Source: Agrostemma githago (Eukaryota > Streptophyta > Magnoliopsida > Caryophyllales > Caryophyllaceae). From it: a stretch of 64,000 nt of DNA. Under the pieces are notes generated by a model. The model ran no database searches and was not told where the DNA came from. It was given only the letters and a program-made list of their open reading frames with translations. Below, in pieces: positions 1 to 13,775 of the stretch. Where the stretch lies: NCBI GenBank assembly GCA_958450325.1, contig OY288243.1:43131378-43195377 (forward strand), given 5' to 3'. The position numbers and the translations under genes are program-made. The stretch's first letter is position 1. Each line of letters starts with the position of its first letter.

Positions 1-995
1 CACAATCAAGCCCTAATCACCCATAATCCACACTTAATCCACCTACTAACCCCACAAAAAGTCTACTCACACATATCTAAACAAACATTAACATAAATAA
101 GAGAAATCCACACAAACAACAAAACATACATAATGAAACTAGTGAAAACTATGAACAAAGAACAATACAATGAACAAAGATTAAAACTTGAATGAATAAA
201 CAAAGATAAGAGTAAAGAAGAAGAAAGATTATACCTACTAACAAGAGGATGAAAGATTGAAACTTGTTTTAATAAGAAAAACCCAAAACAATCTCCCAAG
301 GTTGTCAATCTTGGTTGAATCTTGAAGAATTCCCTTAATACAAGACTAATTACTAGGATTAACGATAAACTAAAGACTAATCTACACTAATCTAAGCTAA
401 TCTAGTCTAAAGTAGTCTAGGGTTTAGTGGGTAATGTCTAACATCCCATAGGAATACAAGAGGAAGGGTATATATAGGGTTACATTGAGTAATAAGATGA
501 AACAAGTGACGCGGGTCTGTATCTGAGCCATCCCGTCCGGGACGGAGTGGTCCCGACCGGGACAGATTGGTCCTGCCCGGGACGGACCCAAAACAGAACC
601 ATCGCCTTTTGTGCACCCCATCCCGGACGGGATGAGGTCCTTCCCGTCGCGGATGGGTCTTGTAGGCCTCCAATATGATCTTTAAGGTTCCTCCTTGCTT
701 TACATGGGCTTCTCATCGACTCTCGGGTCTCGGGATCGAGTCTAAGGGGCTCGGGATCGGGTCCCAAGGTCTCGGGGTTGAATCCAAGGCATCGAGTGAT
801 CGTTCCTTCGCTTCGTTGGCTCCGAAAAGTGTATATATTGAGTCAGAATCGCTCCAACTCTTCATGAATGGTCTCGGGAACCTAAATCGAACTAAAAGAA
901 GCATAAGTAACCCATAAACCGCTCCCAAGGAGCGATTCCACAAGGAAAATGGGACCAAAACACAACAAATTAGGCACTACAAACTACACTTATCA
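1..995 (-). repeat. Partial LTR of family X (truncated by window edge)
   Basis: This segment matches by eye the interrupted solo LTR at 28141-29540 plus 43833-44041. Shared landmarks are the 'ctactcacacatat' stretch, the TATA-like tatatataggg near 468-478, a cluster of CCCGNCCGGG-type palindromes at 525-650, and the terminal run ending in cacttatca. It ends at 995, where the other copy also ends, so 995 is an element boundary. Read on minus it starts TGATAAGTG, a normal LTR terminus. The short open frames here have no recognisable domain. The flank after 995 differs from the other copy, so this is an independent insertion; whether it is a solo LTR or part of a full element lies outside the window. 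Confidence 0.7.
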
Positions 996-2069
996 AAACT
1001 TCAGCATCTGTCACTCTGAGTTTAATTTGTAACTTCACATATTTTGTAACTTCAGTTAATATGTTTTGTAACTTCAGTTCATATGTTTTGTAACTTCAGA
1101 TCAATAACATTATACTGTGACAATAACGAAAAATACAATAAATTATATATCAAAAATAACAAATAAGACTCTCATATTATTGACTACCTTTGAACATTAA
1201 TATATGTATTTTGGTTTACCCAAAAAAACTACATAATTAATATTTAGGCAATTAATATTGGGAAAAGAAAGCTCCTTAAATGTTATATGTTCTTTTTCAT
1301 AAGTCTTATTCTCATCCATTGGATTAAGGAAATAGGATGGTTGAGATTAACTTGGAAAAAAGAAAAATAAATCTATCTAATTAATGATGGTTTTTACTTC
1401 GCTTTAATTGGTCAATATGCAACTTCAATTACTTTATAATGTCACTTTAACTGATAAATTTTTAACTTCAGTTCATATGTTTTGTGACTTCAAATCAATA
1501 AAATTATACTGTAGCAATAACGAAAAATACAATAAATTATATATCAAAAACACCTAGAATTGTGGACGTTGAAGTTTCAAAACAACTGAGTTGAAGTTAC
1601 AAATACAAACAATTGAAGTGACAAATAGATAAAGTTGAGGACCCTCTACAAGCACTTAGAATTACGGACGTTGAAGTTTCAAAACAATTAAGTTGGAGTT
1701 ATAAAAATAATGAATTAAAGTTTTAATACATAAATGAGAAGGTTTACAACATAGTATCAACAAAAATCAAATTCTCAACTACAATGGAGAAGATGAGACA
1801 CCATGGATGTTGGTTTAAAGGAAGAAAACATTGGGTTAAGTGTCTTTTGAGAGAGAGGAGAATAAGATGTTGTACGAGAGAGAAATATTTATTATTAACA
1901 TTAATGCTAGTTTAACATTAATATTATAGGAATTGATTATTAACATTAATGCTAGTTTAGTTAGGTAATGCCACCCTATACTAATCAATCTCAACCCTTC
2001 ATCCTATTCCAATCCAATGCTTAATAATGGGACTTATGGACTTATAGGGAGGGGTGTCCTTATGTGAAC
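996..2069. other. AT-rich intergenic DNA without a recognisable gene
   Basis: No convincing coding sequence is present. A passage with repeated 'aacttcag' and 'tatgttttgt' words at about 1037-1160 recurs imperfectly at about 1456-1555, including a shared 'aacgaaaaatacaataaat' string. A shorter duplication, 'ttaacattaatgctagttta', occurs at about 1895-1915 and 1939-1959. These look like decayed direct repeats of a noncoding element that I cannot name. Confidence 0.55.
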
Positions 2070-3495
<1,426 letters not shown>

Positions 3496-3530
3496 CTACT
3501 TGGAAAGCCCGTGCGATGCACGGGCCGATT
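3496..3530 (-). mobile_element. Helitron-like 3' terminus (minus strand)
   Basis: On minus, a GC-rich hairpin (GCCCGTGCATCGCACGGGC) in AT-rich DNA is followed by CTTTCCAAGTAG. Helitron 3' ends have a short GC hairpin about 10 bases before a terminal CTRR. Here the terminal CTAG appears mutated to GTAG. The body would lie to the right. A near-identical end with an intact CTAG occurs at 6619, which supports the call. The 5' terminus and any RepHel protein are not visible, so this would be non-autonomous. Confidence 0.5.
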
Positions 3531-4139
3531 TTTAGTGACAACGATAATGAAACCAAGTTAGTGGATTACATAGATTTGTGAGACTACACAACAGTAGAAA
3601 ACAAGTCGAAGGTAAGAGTTTGTTTAATAAGGAATACTATCCACATACGCGAATGTATTTTTTGGGAGGTCATACATGCGGTAAACATCAAATTAAATTA
3701 TACGCGTGCATTGTATTTAAAACTCGTAATATCTCTCTTTAAGACCATACTCGGTAACTATTTGGGTTGATAGTTGATATCTAAGAACCAATAATGACTT
3801 CAATTTATAATCATATGATCATCCCCTGTTATGATAATCTTTCAATGTGGTACAATTATACTACGGACTTACGGAGTACTTCCTCCTTCCTTCTATCTTT
3901 TTCCATATTCTATTTTTGTTTGTCTTTCTATCTTCTTCTCATAGCAAATATTTTTTTATTTGGTTCAACCTTTTTACAATATTAACCTCACTTTTTACTT
4001 ATAACTACGATTATAGAAGGGAGAAATATTTAATTTATACATATGACGTTAGTCTTTCAATGACATTATTCTTTCACTGTGAGATAATTTTACTTAATTT
4101 TATAGTCTTAAAAGCTCTTTAATTTTTGTCGATATTTAA
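3531..4139. other. Helitron subterminal and AT-rich sequence, no gene
   Basis: The ~60 bases after the hairpin resemble those after the second hairpin at 6656-6720 ('gatttttagtgacaa' versus 'gatttttggtgacaa'). The open frames at 3794-4122 encode low-complexity hydrophobic sequence with no domain and lie in AT-rich DNA; I do not consider them genes. Confidence 0.45.
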
Positions 4140-7100
4140 AGACGAAGTATATAATTTTCTAAGACTCAAAAGATGTTTGGTTAATACCTATGGATCGGAC
4201 GAATGATTACTCTTATTTATTATATAGAACTTAATTAGCTTATCATAATTTTTCAATGTGGGATAATTTTACTTAATTTTATAGTCTTAAAAGATTAAGG
4301 ATCAAAAGATTTTTTTGTTGATATATAAGAACGATGATTATTTTTATTTATAATATAGAAATTTATAACATTAATATAATTTTTCGATGTGAGATTGTTT
4401 TATTATTTATATATGTAATAGGCAGATTCATTACTTTTTCGAGCAAATAATATGAAATTCATAACTTTATAATATTTTTCGACGTGGAAAAATTTCACAC
4501 ACGTTTATAGTCTTAAGAGTTTTTTTAAGACTCAAAAGAGAAATTTTTACTTAAGTTTATTATAGTCCTCTTTTTAAAATTCAAAAGATATTTGGTTTAT
4601 ATCTATGAAATTCATGACTTTGTAATAATTTTTCCATGTGAAATTTTTTACTCAAGTTTATAGTCTTAAGAGTTTTTTTAAGACTCAAAAGTGAGGGAAA
4701 TTTTACTTAATTAAGGTTATGGTCTTAAGAATTTTTGTTAAGACCCAAAAAGAGTTTATTTTTTCCATCTAAGTTATTAAGGACGAACGATTACTCTTAT
4801 CTATATATTAGAATTGATCACCTTATTACGGAGTATACTTTTGGCCAAATGGTTATCTAAAACGAATGATTTATCCAATTTAAGATATCTGATCATAATT
4901 TTTTGATGTGTGATAATTATACTTAAATTTATAGTTTTAAAACTCTTTTTAGGACTCAAAAGATTTCTGATTGATATTTAAAGACGATGATTACTTTTAT
5001 TTATATAATAGAATTTCATCATTCTTTTGTAATTTTTTGATGTGGGATAATTTTTACTTCAATTTGTAGCCTTAAGAAGAGTATTGTAAGATTCAATTTT
5101 TTTTTTGATTAATATCTAAAACGAATAATTTCTCTTATTCATGATGTAGAATTTATCACCTCATCATGATTTTTTGATGTGCGATAATTTTAATTAAATT
5201 TATAGTTTTAAAAAGTTCTTTTAGGACTCAAAAGATTTCTCGTCAATATCTATAAACAAATGATTGCTTTTACTCCATATTTATATAATAGACTTTCTAT
5301 CACTTTATTATAATTTTTTGATGTGAGATAATTTTACTTAAATTTATAGCTTTAAGAGCCTTTATAGACATTTTTTTTGTTAATATCTAAAAATGAATAA
5401 TGTCTCTTATTTGTGATATAAAATTTCATCGATATGCGATAATTCTACTTAAGTTTATAGTCGAAAAACTCTTTTTAGAACTCAGTTTTTTTTGTTAATA
5501 TGTAAACACGAATGATTTCTCTTTTCCTTTAGATTACGGTCCTAAGAGCATTTTTAAGACTCAATTTTTTTAGCTGATATCCAAGGGCAAATGATTATTA
5601 TTTATAATATAGAATTAATCACATCATCATAATTTTTTGATGTGAGACAACGTTAGGATAATTATAATAATAAAAGAATTTGTTTTTATATCTAACTTAA
5701 GAATGGGCGATTACTCTTATTTATATAATAAAATTCGATTACTTTATTATATTTTTTCGATGTGGATAATCTTACCTTAAGTTTATAGTCTCAAGTACTT
5801 TTGAATGACTCAAAAAAACAAATGATTTATCTTAATTTATAATATCGAATTTCATCACCTCATAATTTTTCGATATAGAATAATTTTTGACTTAAGTTTA
5901 GATATAGTCTTAAGAACTCTTGTAATAATTTTATTTGTATAATAGAATTTCATCATCTTATTGTAGAATTAATTACTCTTCTTTCTTATTTATAATATAT
6001 TTCATCATCATCTTGTTGTAATTTTTCGATGTGAGATTATGTCACTTAAGTTTGTAGTCTTATTAAGATACATAGTATTTTCTAAGACTCAAAAGTTTTT
6101 TTTATTGATTTTAAGAACGAATTATTAGTCTTATTTATAATATAGAATTTCATTATCATAATTTTTTTGATGTGAGATAATTTACTGTCTTAAGAAAGAC
6201 CCAAAAGAACACATGATTACTCTTTTTATAATATAGAATCATCACCTTATTTTAATTGTTTCGATGTGGGACAATTTTAAGTTTGAAGTCTTATTAAGAG
6301 TTTTTTAAGACTCGAAAGTTTTTTAGTCTATATTCAAAAACAATGATTACTCTTATTTATATTAAAGAATTCCATAACCACATCATAATTTTTCGATGTT
6401 GGATAATTACTTAAAGATTATAATCTTGAGAGTTCTCTATGACTCAAAAGATTTTCGATGAATATCTAAGGACGGATGATTACTATTATTTATAATATAA
6501 AATTTTTATAACCTTATTATAATTTGTCGACGTGGGATAACTTGAATATCTTTATATATAATAAGTTCATCACTTTTTCGAGCTTCTACCACGAATCTAA
6601 TTAATTTAATTTTATAATCTAGTTGGAAAGCCCGTGCGATGCACGAGCTGATTTTTGGTGACAATAATAATGACATCAAGTTAGAGAATTGTATAAATTG
6701 GTGAAACTACTGGTTGACGGACTTTTATCTATATACAGAGTAATAAAATTTATAACCTTAAAAGTTGTTATAAGACTGAAAATATTTTTCTGGTTAATAT
6801 ATAAAACGAATGATTTCTCTTATTTATGTTACAGTACTTCAATAGCTTATCAGCTCATAATACTTTTTCGATAGCTCATCATAATTTTTCGATGTGAGAT
6901 AATTTTAATTCAATCTATAGCCTTAAGACCTATTATCAGACTCAAAAGATCTTTTTTAATATCTAAAATCGAATAATTTCTATTATTGATGATGTCCATC
7001 ATAATTCTACTTGAATTTAATTATAGTCTTAAGAATACTTTTTAGGATTTAAAAGTTTTCTCATTGATATCTATTAGACGAACGATTACTTTTATTTTTA

Positions 7101-8830
7101 TAGTATTCATCACCTCCATCATAATTTTTTGATGTGGGATAATTTTACTTAAGTTTATAGTCTTAAAAGCTATTTTATGATTCAAAAGATTCCAGATTAA
7201 CATATAAAGACAAATGGTTGCTCTTAGTTATATAATAGAATTCAATCAACTTATAAATTTTTCGATGTAAGATAATTCTACTTGAATTATATAATAGAAT
7301 TCATAATTCCTTAAGACTAAAATATTGTTGTTTGAAATCTAAGAACAACTTATTAATATTATTTATAATCCGTAATAAAATAGAATTTCATCACTTCATC
7401 ATAATTTTTCGATGTGAGATAATTTTACTTGATTTTATAGTCTTTGAAGCTTTTTTTAAGCCTTAAAAGTTTATTGGTTAATATCTAAGAACGAATGATT
7501 ACTCTTATTTACAAAAAAAGATTTCATCATCTCATCATAATTTGGAGAAATGATTACTTTTATTTGTATAATAGAATTTCATCGTTTTATTATATGATTG
7601 AGTACTCTTATTTCTTATTTATAATATAGAGTTTCATCACACCTTGTTATAATTTTTTGATGTGAAATTATTTTAATTATTTTAATTTGTAGTCTTATTA
7701 CCAAACTTTTCAAGACTCAATGGTTTTTAATAGTGATATTTAAGAACGAATGATTATTCTTATTTATAATATAGAATTCTATTATCATAATATTTTTTAT
7801 GTAAGATAATTTATTGTCTTAATAGATATTTTTAAGAACCAAAAGAACACATGATTACTATTTATAATATAATTTTAAGTTTGTAGTCTTATTAAGAGTT
7901 TTTTTAACACTAAAAAGTTTTTTGATCGATATTTAAAAACAATGACTACTCATCATAACATCATCATAATTTTTTGATGTGAGATAATTAATTAAGGTTT
8001 ATAATCTTAATCTTAAGAGTTCTTCAAGACTCATAAGATTTTTGGTAAATAACTAAGAATGGATGATTACTGTTATTTATAATATAGAATTTCATCACAT
8101 TATTATAATTTGTCGATGTGGGATAACTTTACTATTTTTATATGTTATAAATTCATCACTTTTTCGAGCAAATAATATGAAACAAATTACTCCAAGAATG
8201 CGGTAAACATCAAATTATATGAAATTTAAATGATTATTCTTATTTATAATGTAGAATTTCATTATCATAATTTTTTGATATGCATGGGACTGTTTTAAGA
8301 GATCTTTTTAAGACCCAAAAGAACAAATGATTACTCTTATTTATAATATAGAATCATAATCTTATTTAAATTTTTGCAATGTGAGATAATTTTAAATTTG
8401 TAGTTTTATTAAGAGTTTTTTTAAAACTCAAAATTAATTTAGTCGATATTTAAAAACAATGATTACTCTTATTTATAGTATAAAATTCTATAACCTCATC
8501 ATAATTTTTCGATGTTAGATAATTAATTAAGGTTTATAATCTTAATCTTAAGAGTTCTTCAAGACTCAAAATATTTTTGTGGATATATAAGAACGAATGA
8601 TTACTCTTATTTATAACAAAGAATTTCATCACCTTATTACAATTTATCGACGTGGGATAACTTTACTGTTTTTATATGTAATAAATTTATGTGGGATAAT
8701 TTGTTTATTGAAACAAATTATATGAAATTTATAATCCAATGAAAGCATTTTCTACCAAAAATCTAGTTATTTCATTTTTATAATGTTTTTTGCGATAATT
8801 TTTTGTTAAACGAAATTTAAAAGTTTTAAG
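4140..8830 (-). repeat. Degenerate repeat field, ~160-190 bp unit
   Basis: About 25 diverged units follow one another. Each is built from the ordered words 'gaatgattactcttattta', 'tatagaatttcatcacc', 'tcataatttttcgatgtg', 'gataattttactta' and 'tagtcttaagag...actcaaaag'. The spacing varies and units are truncated, so it is an old, decayed tandem array. The same words occur as their complements at 2580-3480 and 20970-21780. No coding potential. A Helitron-like 3' end (6619) lies inside it, so the units may be internal repeats of that family. Confidence 0.7.
6619..6656 (-). mobile_element. Helitron-like 3' terminus (minus strand) with CTAG
   Basis: On minus, an imperfect hairpin (CTCGTGCATCGCACGGG) is followed by CTTTCCAA and a terminal CTAG at 6622-6619, then an A/T host junction. 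This is the canonical Helitron 3' arrangement: hairpin, ~8-12 nt spacer, CTRR. The element would extend to the right and was later split by the Retand-like insertion at 8855. I could not define a 5' TC end. Confidence 0.6.
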
Positions 8831-8849
8831 ATGAAAATTATAAAACTTC

Positions 8850-8854
8850 ACATT
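8850..8854. repeat. Target site duplication ACATT (left)
   Basis: ACATT precedes the left LTR and recurs immediately after the right LTR at 20804-20808. It is what fixes the LTR start at 8855: the left LTR starts TAATGGGAG where the right starts TGATGGGGG, a G-to-A change in the terminal TG. Confidence 0.85.
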
Positions 8855-9574
8855 TAATGGGAGTCGGTAGCCTGCCACGGGTCGCCCGCCATCCGGGCCT
8901 CGGGGAAGTCCGACCCGGAAGCAGAAAGAGGCCTGCTCGGCAAGCCAGCCAACAGAACCTTACTAGGAAACCTCTAGGGAACAAACCCAGTCGCCCCGAG
9001 CTCCTGACGAGCCTCTCCCCTGCCTGGCAGGGTCGAGCCGCCTGCTGTGACTGAGAAGGATGAGGCCCCCCCTGCCTGCCACTCCTCGGGAGACCTTCCC
9101 CTGGCAGGCGCAGGGGGCAGACGCTGAAAGCCCCTCCATCCATGCCTAAGGTAAGGAAGAGCGGGTGGACAAGGAGAGCCCACGTGTCACCTCCTTATTT
9201 TCTCATTCTTCCTCTCTTTCTCTCTCTTCTTCTCTCTCTTGAGGGAACCTATAAATACTTCGGCATTTCCCTTAAGAAAGGGGTTGGACTTTCTCTTTCT
9301 AGAATCTTACTCTAAAACCGCCATCTTACTCCTCACGAGTAAGGTTCGTCAAGGCATTTCACGGACTGACTTAGGCATCAGAGAGGGTTCCCTCGGACAC
9401 CTCTTAGGCCCTGTGCGTTCATTGTGTAGGGAGCAGGCCATCTCCGCCGGGAAGGTCCGATCAAGGAGTAAGAAGAAGGAGAGACTCGGGAAGCAAAAAT
9501 AATCACCATCAAAACAGTTTCAAGTTCAGAGAACCCGAATCCAAGTCGGGTTAATTGTTTCCGTGACAGGAACA
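8855..9574 (+). repeat. 5' LTR of the Retand-like element
   Basis: A 720-bp LTR ending CCGTGACAGGAACA. The terminal TG is mutated to TA. It is GC-rich at its 5' half. A TATA box, CCTATAAATA, lies at 9250-9257, which would be the sense promoter. Its partner at 20086-20803 aligns end to end. The open frames in the LTR are not genes. Confidence 0.93.
9250..9257 (+). promoter_or_regulatory. TATA box of 5' LTR
   Basis: TATAAATA lies 320 bp upstream of the LTR end and is preserved in the 3' LTR at 20480-20487. This is the expected position for the U3/R boundary driving genomic RNA. Confidence 0.7.
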
Positions 9575-9577
9575 ATT

Positions 9578-9597
9578 TGGCGCCGTCTGTGGGGAAG
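9578..9597 (+). other. Primer-binding site
   Basis: TGGCGCCGTCTGTGGGGA starts three bases after the LTR. TGGCGCCGT is the tRNA-Asp-like PBS opening common in plant Tat/Athila Gypsy elements; the 3' half differs from Asp, so I leave the exact tRNA open. Confidence 0.75.
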
Positions 9598-9643
9598 AGA
9601 CGGTTGTGCTCACGAATTTCCCACAAAAATCAACCGCAGTAAG

Positions 9644-11452
9644 ATGCCTGAGATAATCGAAGCCAACTCTGAGGCGGATCCGACGGGACATCCGGTGATC
9701 CCCCTGTATGGCATGCCTCTGCCAGAGGCTACACCCGCCGCTACAATTCGAGGCGTAGGGCGGGCAAGCCTTCATGAAGTGCCCAACAAGGAGACTACCG
9801 TCGCGGCTGGGCAGGTCGATCATCAGAGGCCTAACCTAAACCTCACTCCTGCCCAGGTTGCACAGACTGCGGCTTTCTTCTCAGCAATGCTAAACCAAGA
9901 GTTTACGCCAGAGGATCTGGTGAGCCGGATTGCTACGAACCCCAGACACCTGCACTTCGAGAATGCGGAAGGTGCTAGGGGCACGAAGCGAACCGCCGCC
10001 AGGAACGTTCAGAGAAAGGCGTAGAAAACTGCCCGGGGGTATGTACAGGCCAAGAAACGCATCATAACCGGTGACCAGGCGCCGCCCGCCTAACAGCAGG
10101 CATTCTCTATACATACCACCGAGTCAACGACAGGCGCTGAAAAAAGAGGGTTATCCCAGGAGCTCAAGGAGCGAATGAGACCCAGGGAGCCCATCTCGAG
10201 GTGCCTGGGGGAGAAGGGTGGAGTCTTTTCCAGGTTAACACCTGTTGAGTAGCAGCAGGCCCCAGGGTTGTCTCAGAGCATGCAATCAAGGCTCAACAAT
10301 GGACAGCCGCTAAAACCAAGGCACCGCCAAGGCGATAACCTCAAGCCGCCCCAGGGGAAATGACCCCGGTGCCGCTCTCCCGAGAAAGAGGATGAGGTTA
10401 TGAGCAAGAAAGCGCCCAGACACCGCTCCCTCAGTATTAGAAAACCGACCCCTGGCAAATGGGATGACTATGGTTACCACTCTGCTGGGAGCAGGTAAAA
10501 AATGATGGGCAGGCCCACCAAGGCCCCACTCCATCCTGAGGTTCAAGGGTGTCCCATCCCAAAAATTAAGATGCCTTCTGTCAAGTTTGATGGAACCACT
10601 GACCCGGAGGACCACCTGGCGGCCTACGAGAGTCATATGAGGATGTATGAGGAAGACGATGCGGTCTGGTGCAAGATTTTTCCCACCACTCTGGTAGGTC
10701 TGGCTCAGGGATAGTTCAGGGACTTGCCACAAGGATCGATCAGTTACTTTATAGAGCTGGCCGAAGCCTTCTTGGACCAGTACGCAGGGAACAAGAGGCG
10801 CAGGCTAACCCATTTCGACCTAATGACCCTTAGACAAAAGAAGGGCGAAACTATCAGAGAATACCTGAAGAGGTTTGATCTGGCCTTCTAGCAGGTCAGG
10901 GAGATCGATGATCCGACGACAGCATATGCTCTGACCAGTTCTTTGTTCCCTGGAGAAATGAAAAACCAAATGATCAGAGCTCAGGCAGAAACCCTGGCGA
11001 AGGCTCGAAAGATAGTTGAGGGCTTCATGCTGCATGAAGAGTTCCACAGCCTGTCAGATACCCCCGCAGGACCTTCTAGGCCGCAGAAGGGACCGCAGAG
11101 TGGACGCGGCAGAGGTGACGCCACAGGGAAGCAAAGAGCAGAGGGAGGTGACACCCCGAGAAGGGAGCGTGCAACATACCAGCCGAGATTTGATAGCTAC
11201 ACAGCTCTCAACAAATCCAGGGCTGAGATATTTGAACTAGAAAAAGAAACGGCCAAGTGGAATCGCCCGAGCAAGCCACGCAGCCCGAAGGGTGATCCGA
11301 AAAAGTTCTGCACATTTCATGATTGTGTAGGGCATACAACGGAGGAGTGTCGTCATCTAAAAGATGAGATTGAGAAGCTCATCGGAAATGGCTGGCTGAG
11401 CAACTACGCTGCAAGGAACAACGACCAGAAAATGGTGACAGACAAGGCTTAG
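9644..11452 (+). pseudogene. gag: gag of the Retand-like element, disrupted
   Basis: The frame starts at the first good ATG after the PBS (aagATGcct at 9644) and stays in one frame into pol. Visible parts are a low-complexity N-terminal segment, a retrotransposon gag (capsid) region at about 10560-11050 with the typical 'DPEDHLAAY' and 'REYLKRF' words, and a Cys/His segment near 11310-11350 (CTFHDCVGHTTEECRHLKDEI) resembling the Tat nucleocapsid knuckle. Stop codons interrupt at 10022, 10091, 10250, 10361, 10496, 10712, 10889 and 11450. There is no frameshift across 1.8 kb. The product would be the structural polyprotein that packages element RNA; this copy cannot make it. Confidence 0.85.
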
Positions 11453-13775
11453 GGTTCGACGCAGAATCGCATGATAATCCATGCAATATCAGGGGACGTT
11501 GAAGGTCAGACAAGCAGAAGAGGCCAAAAAAGGCAAATCCGAGAGCTGAAGAACCAAATCTGCTATGCTGAAAGGACAGGAAGCCCAACGGGCCTGACCC
11601 TGAGCATCACTCCCCAGGATGCAGGGCGGGTAATCTACCCCCACAGCGACCCCCTGGAATTGTCTCTAGTCATCAGTAATCATATTGTGAGAAGGTGTAT
11701 GGTAGACACCGGCGCCTACACCAACCTATTGTATAAGGAGGCATTTGATAAAATGAACCTGGAAAAGAGGCACCTCAAGCCCGCCCCGGGATCATTTTAT
11801 TGGTTCAGCGGGGCAAAGATCCTTCCCATGGGAACCATCGAACTACTGGTGAGGTTCGGAGAAGGCGCGTCAGCCAGAAATATCCGGGCATCATTCGTCG
11901 TTGTTGATGCAAAATCTGCATATAATGCTTTGATAAGAAGAGCCATCTTGGACGAAATCGAGGCAACTATATCCATCAAAACACTGACTATAGCTTACGT
12001 AACCGATTTTGGAATGGAAGGGAAGGTGCATGGGGACCAGGAGTCGGCCAGGCAATGCTACTCCGTAGCCCTGCGCACCCATGAAACAAAAAGGAAAGGT
12101 AAACGGAAAGCAGTCAGTTCCCCCAGCAGGGAAGGCGAGATTCCAGCCGGCCAGCAGAAGGCAGACCACCTCGAACCTGGGGGGGAGAGTATGCTAGTGG
12201 AACTGGAACTGGGGAGACAAGTCCTGATAGGGGCAGACCTGGAGAGTTCCTACCGCGAAGAATTGATTAAAGTCTTAAGAGACAACATGGACGTGTTTGC
12301 CTACTCGGCAGACGAGATGCCAGGGGTAGATCCGGCTCACATTGTTCACAAGCTGAACGTAAATCCGGAGGCACGCCCTGTAAAGCAGAAGAAGAGAAAT
12401 ATGTCTGCAGAAAAGGATCAGGCCATCAAGGAGGAAATCGAAAAACTCCTGAAGGCTGATTTCATAGAAACTTGCGACTACCCAGAATGGTTGGCCAACG
12501 CAGTAATGGTGAAAAAGTCCTCGGGTGCCTGGAGGATGTGCGTGGACTTCACCAACCTCAATAAGGCATGCCCCAAGGATTGTTACCCCCTGCCAAGAAT
12601 AGATCAATTGGTAGACGCTACCAGTGGTTACTCCATGTTAAGCTTCTTGGACGCCTTTTCAGGCTATCACCAAGTGTACCTCTGGCAGCCTGACAGGGTA
12701 AAATGCGCGTTCAATACCAGTTCTGGTACATTCATGTATAAGATGATGCCATTTGGGCTCAAAAATGCAGGCGCCACCTACCAACGGCTGGTCGACAAGG
12801 TATTTGAAAACCAGAAAGGTAGAAACATCGAGGCTTACGTGGATGATGCCATTGTGAACAGTAAAACGGATGAGGAGCATCTAAAGGATCTGCAGGAGAC
12901 TTTCTCCTCCCTGCGTGCCTACCAGATGAAGCTGAATCCTAAAAAATGTACCTTCGGAGTACGCTTGGGAAAGTTTCTAGGCTTCCTGGTCAGCGCTTGG
13001 GGAATTGATGCGAACCCGGAAAAAATTCAGGCTGTCCTGGACCTTCCAGAGCCAAAGACAATAAGGGACATACAACGCCTAACCGACATAATGGCTGCCC
13101 TGGCACGGTTCATTGCCAGGTCAGCAGACAAATCAACACCTTTCTTCAAGGTGTTAAAAGGAAACAAAACGTTCAAATGGGAAACTGAACAAAAAGAGGC
13201 TTTCGAAAAACTGAAAGAGCCCCTGAAGAAGCTGCCCACCCTGGCAAGGTCGGTGGCAGGGGAGAATCTTTTCCTTTACATTGCCTTAACAAACTCAATA
13301 GTGAGCGCTGTAATTTTAAGGGAGGAGGCAGGCTCCCAGTAGCCGATCTATTTTGTGAGCCATGCCCTGGGGGCAACAGAGAAGAATTACCCAGTTGTTG
13401 AAAAAGCAGCTTACGCAGTTGTCATCGCAGCCAGGAAGCTCAGGCCTTACTTCGACGCCCATCCCGTCGTTGTACTGACTGACCAGCCCCTGGAAAAAGT
13501 TCTAGAAAAATTTGAAAAGTATGGAAGACTGCTGAGATCGGCCATAGAGCTAAGCGGGTTAGGAATATCATACAATCCCAGGACTGCCATCAAAGCGCAG
13601 ACCTTGGCGGATTTCCTGGCGAAATGTTCTCATTCAGAAGAGGACGATCCACCCGCAGGAGAATGGATAGTATACACTGACGGATCCTCTACAACCAATG
13701 GTGCGGGGGCAGGGATCGGGCTGACCAGCCTTGAGGGAATAGACTTTGAGCATGCGCTCAGGTTCAGGAACAGAC
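11453..13775 (+). pseudogene. pol: protease-RT-RNase H of the Retand-like element
   Basis: A 623-codon open stretch (11471-13342) continues the gag frame. The retropepsin-like core shows the active-site motif VDTGA at about 11704. The reverse transcriptase at about 12360-12980 has the fingers/palm words 'WRMCVDFTNLNKACP' and 'MPFGLKNAGATYQR' and the catalytic YVDD near 12835. The connection and RNase H follow after a TAG at 13340. RNase H starts well (YTDGSST at 13672, first catalytic Asp) but an internal deletion and frameshift at about 13775 removes the region that should carry the second Glu and third Asp. RT itself looks intact in its motifs, but it is unreachable because of upstream stops. 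Confidence 0.88.

Noticed and set aside
8838..9183. GC-rich open frames in the Retand LTR (also 20009-20545)
   Set aside because: LTR sequence; the frames differ between the two LTRs and have no domain.
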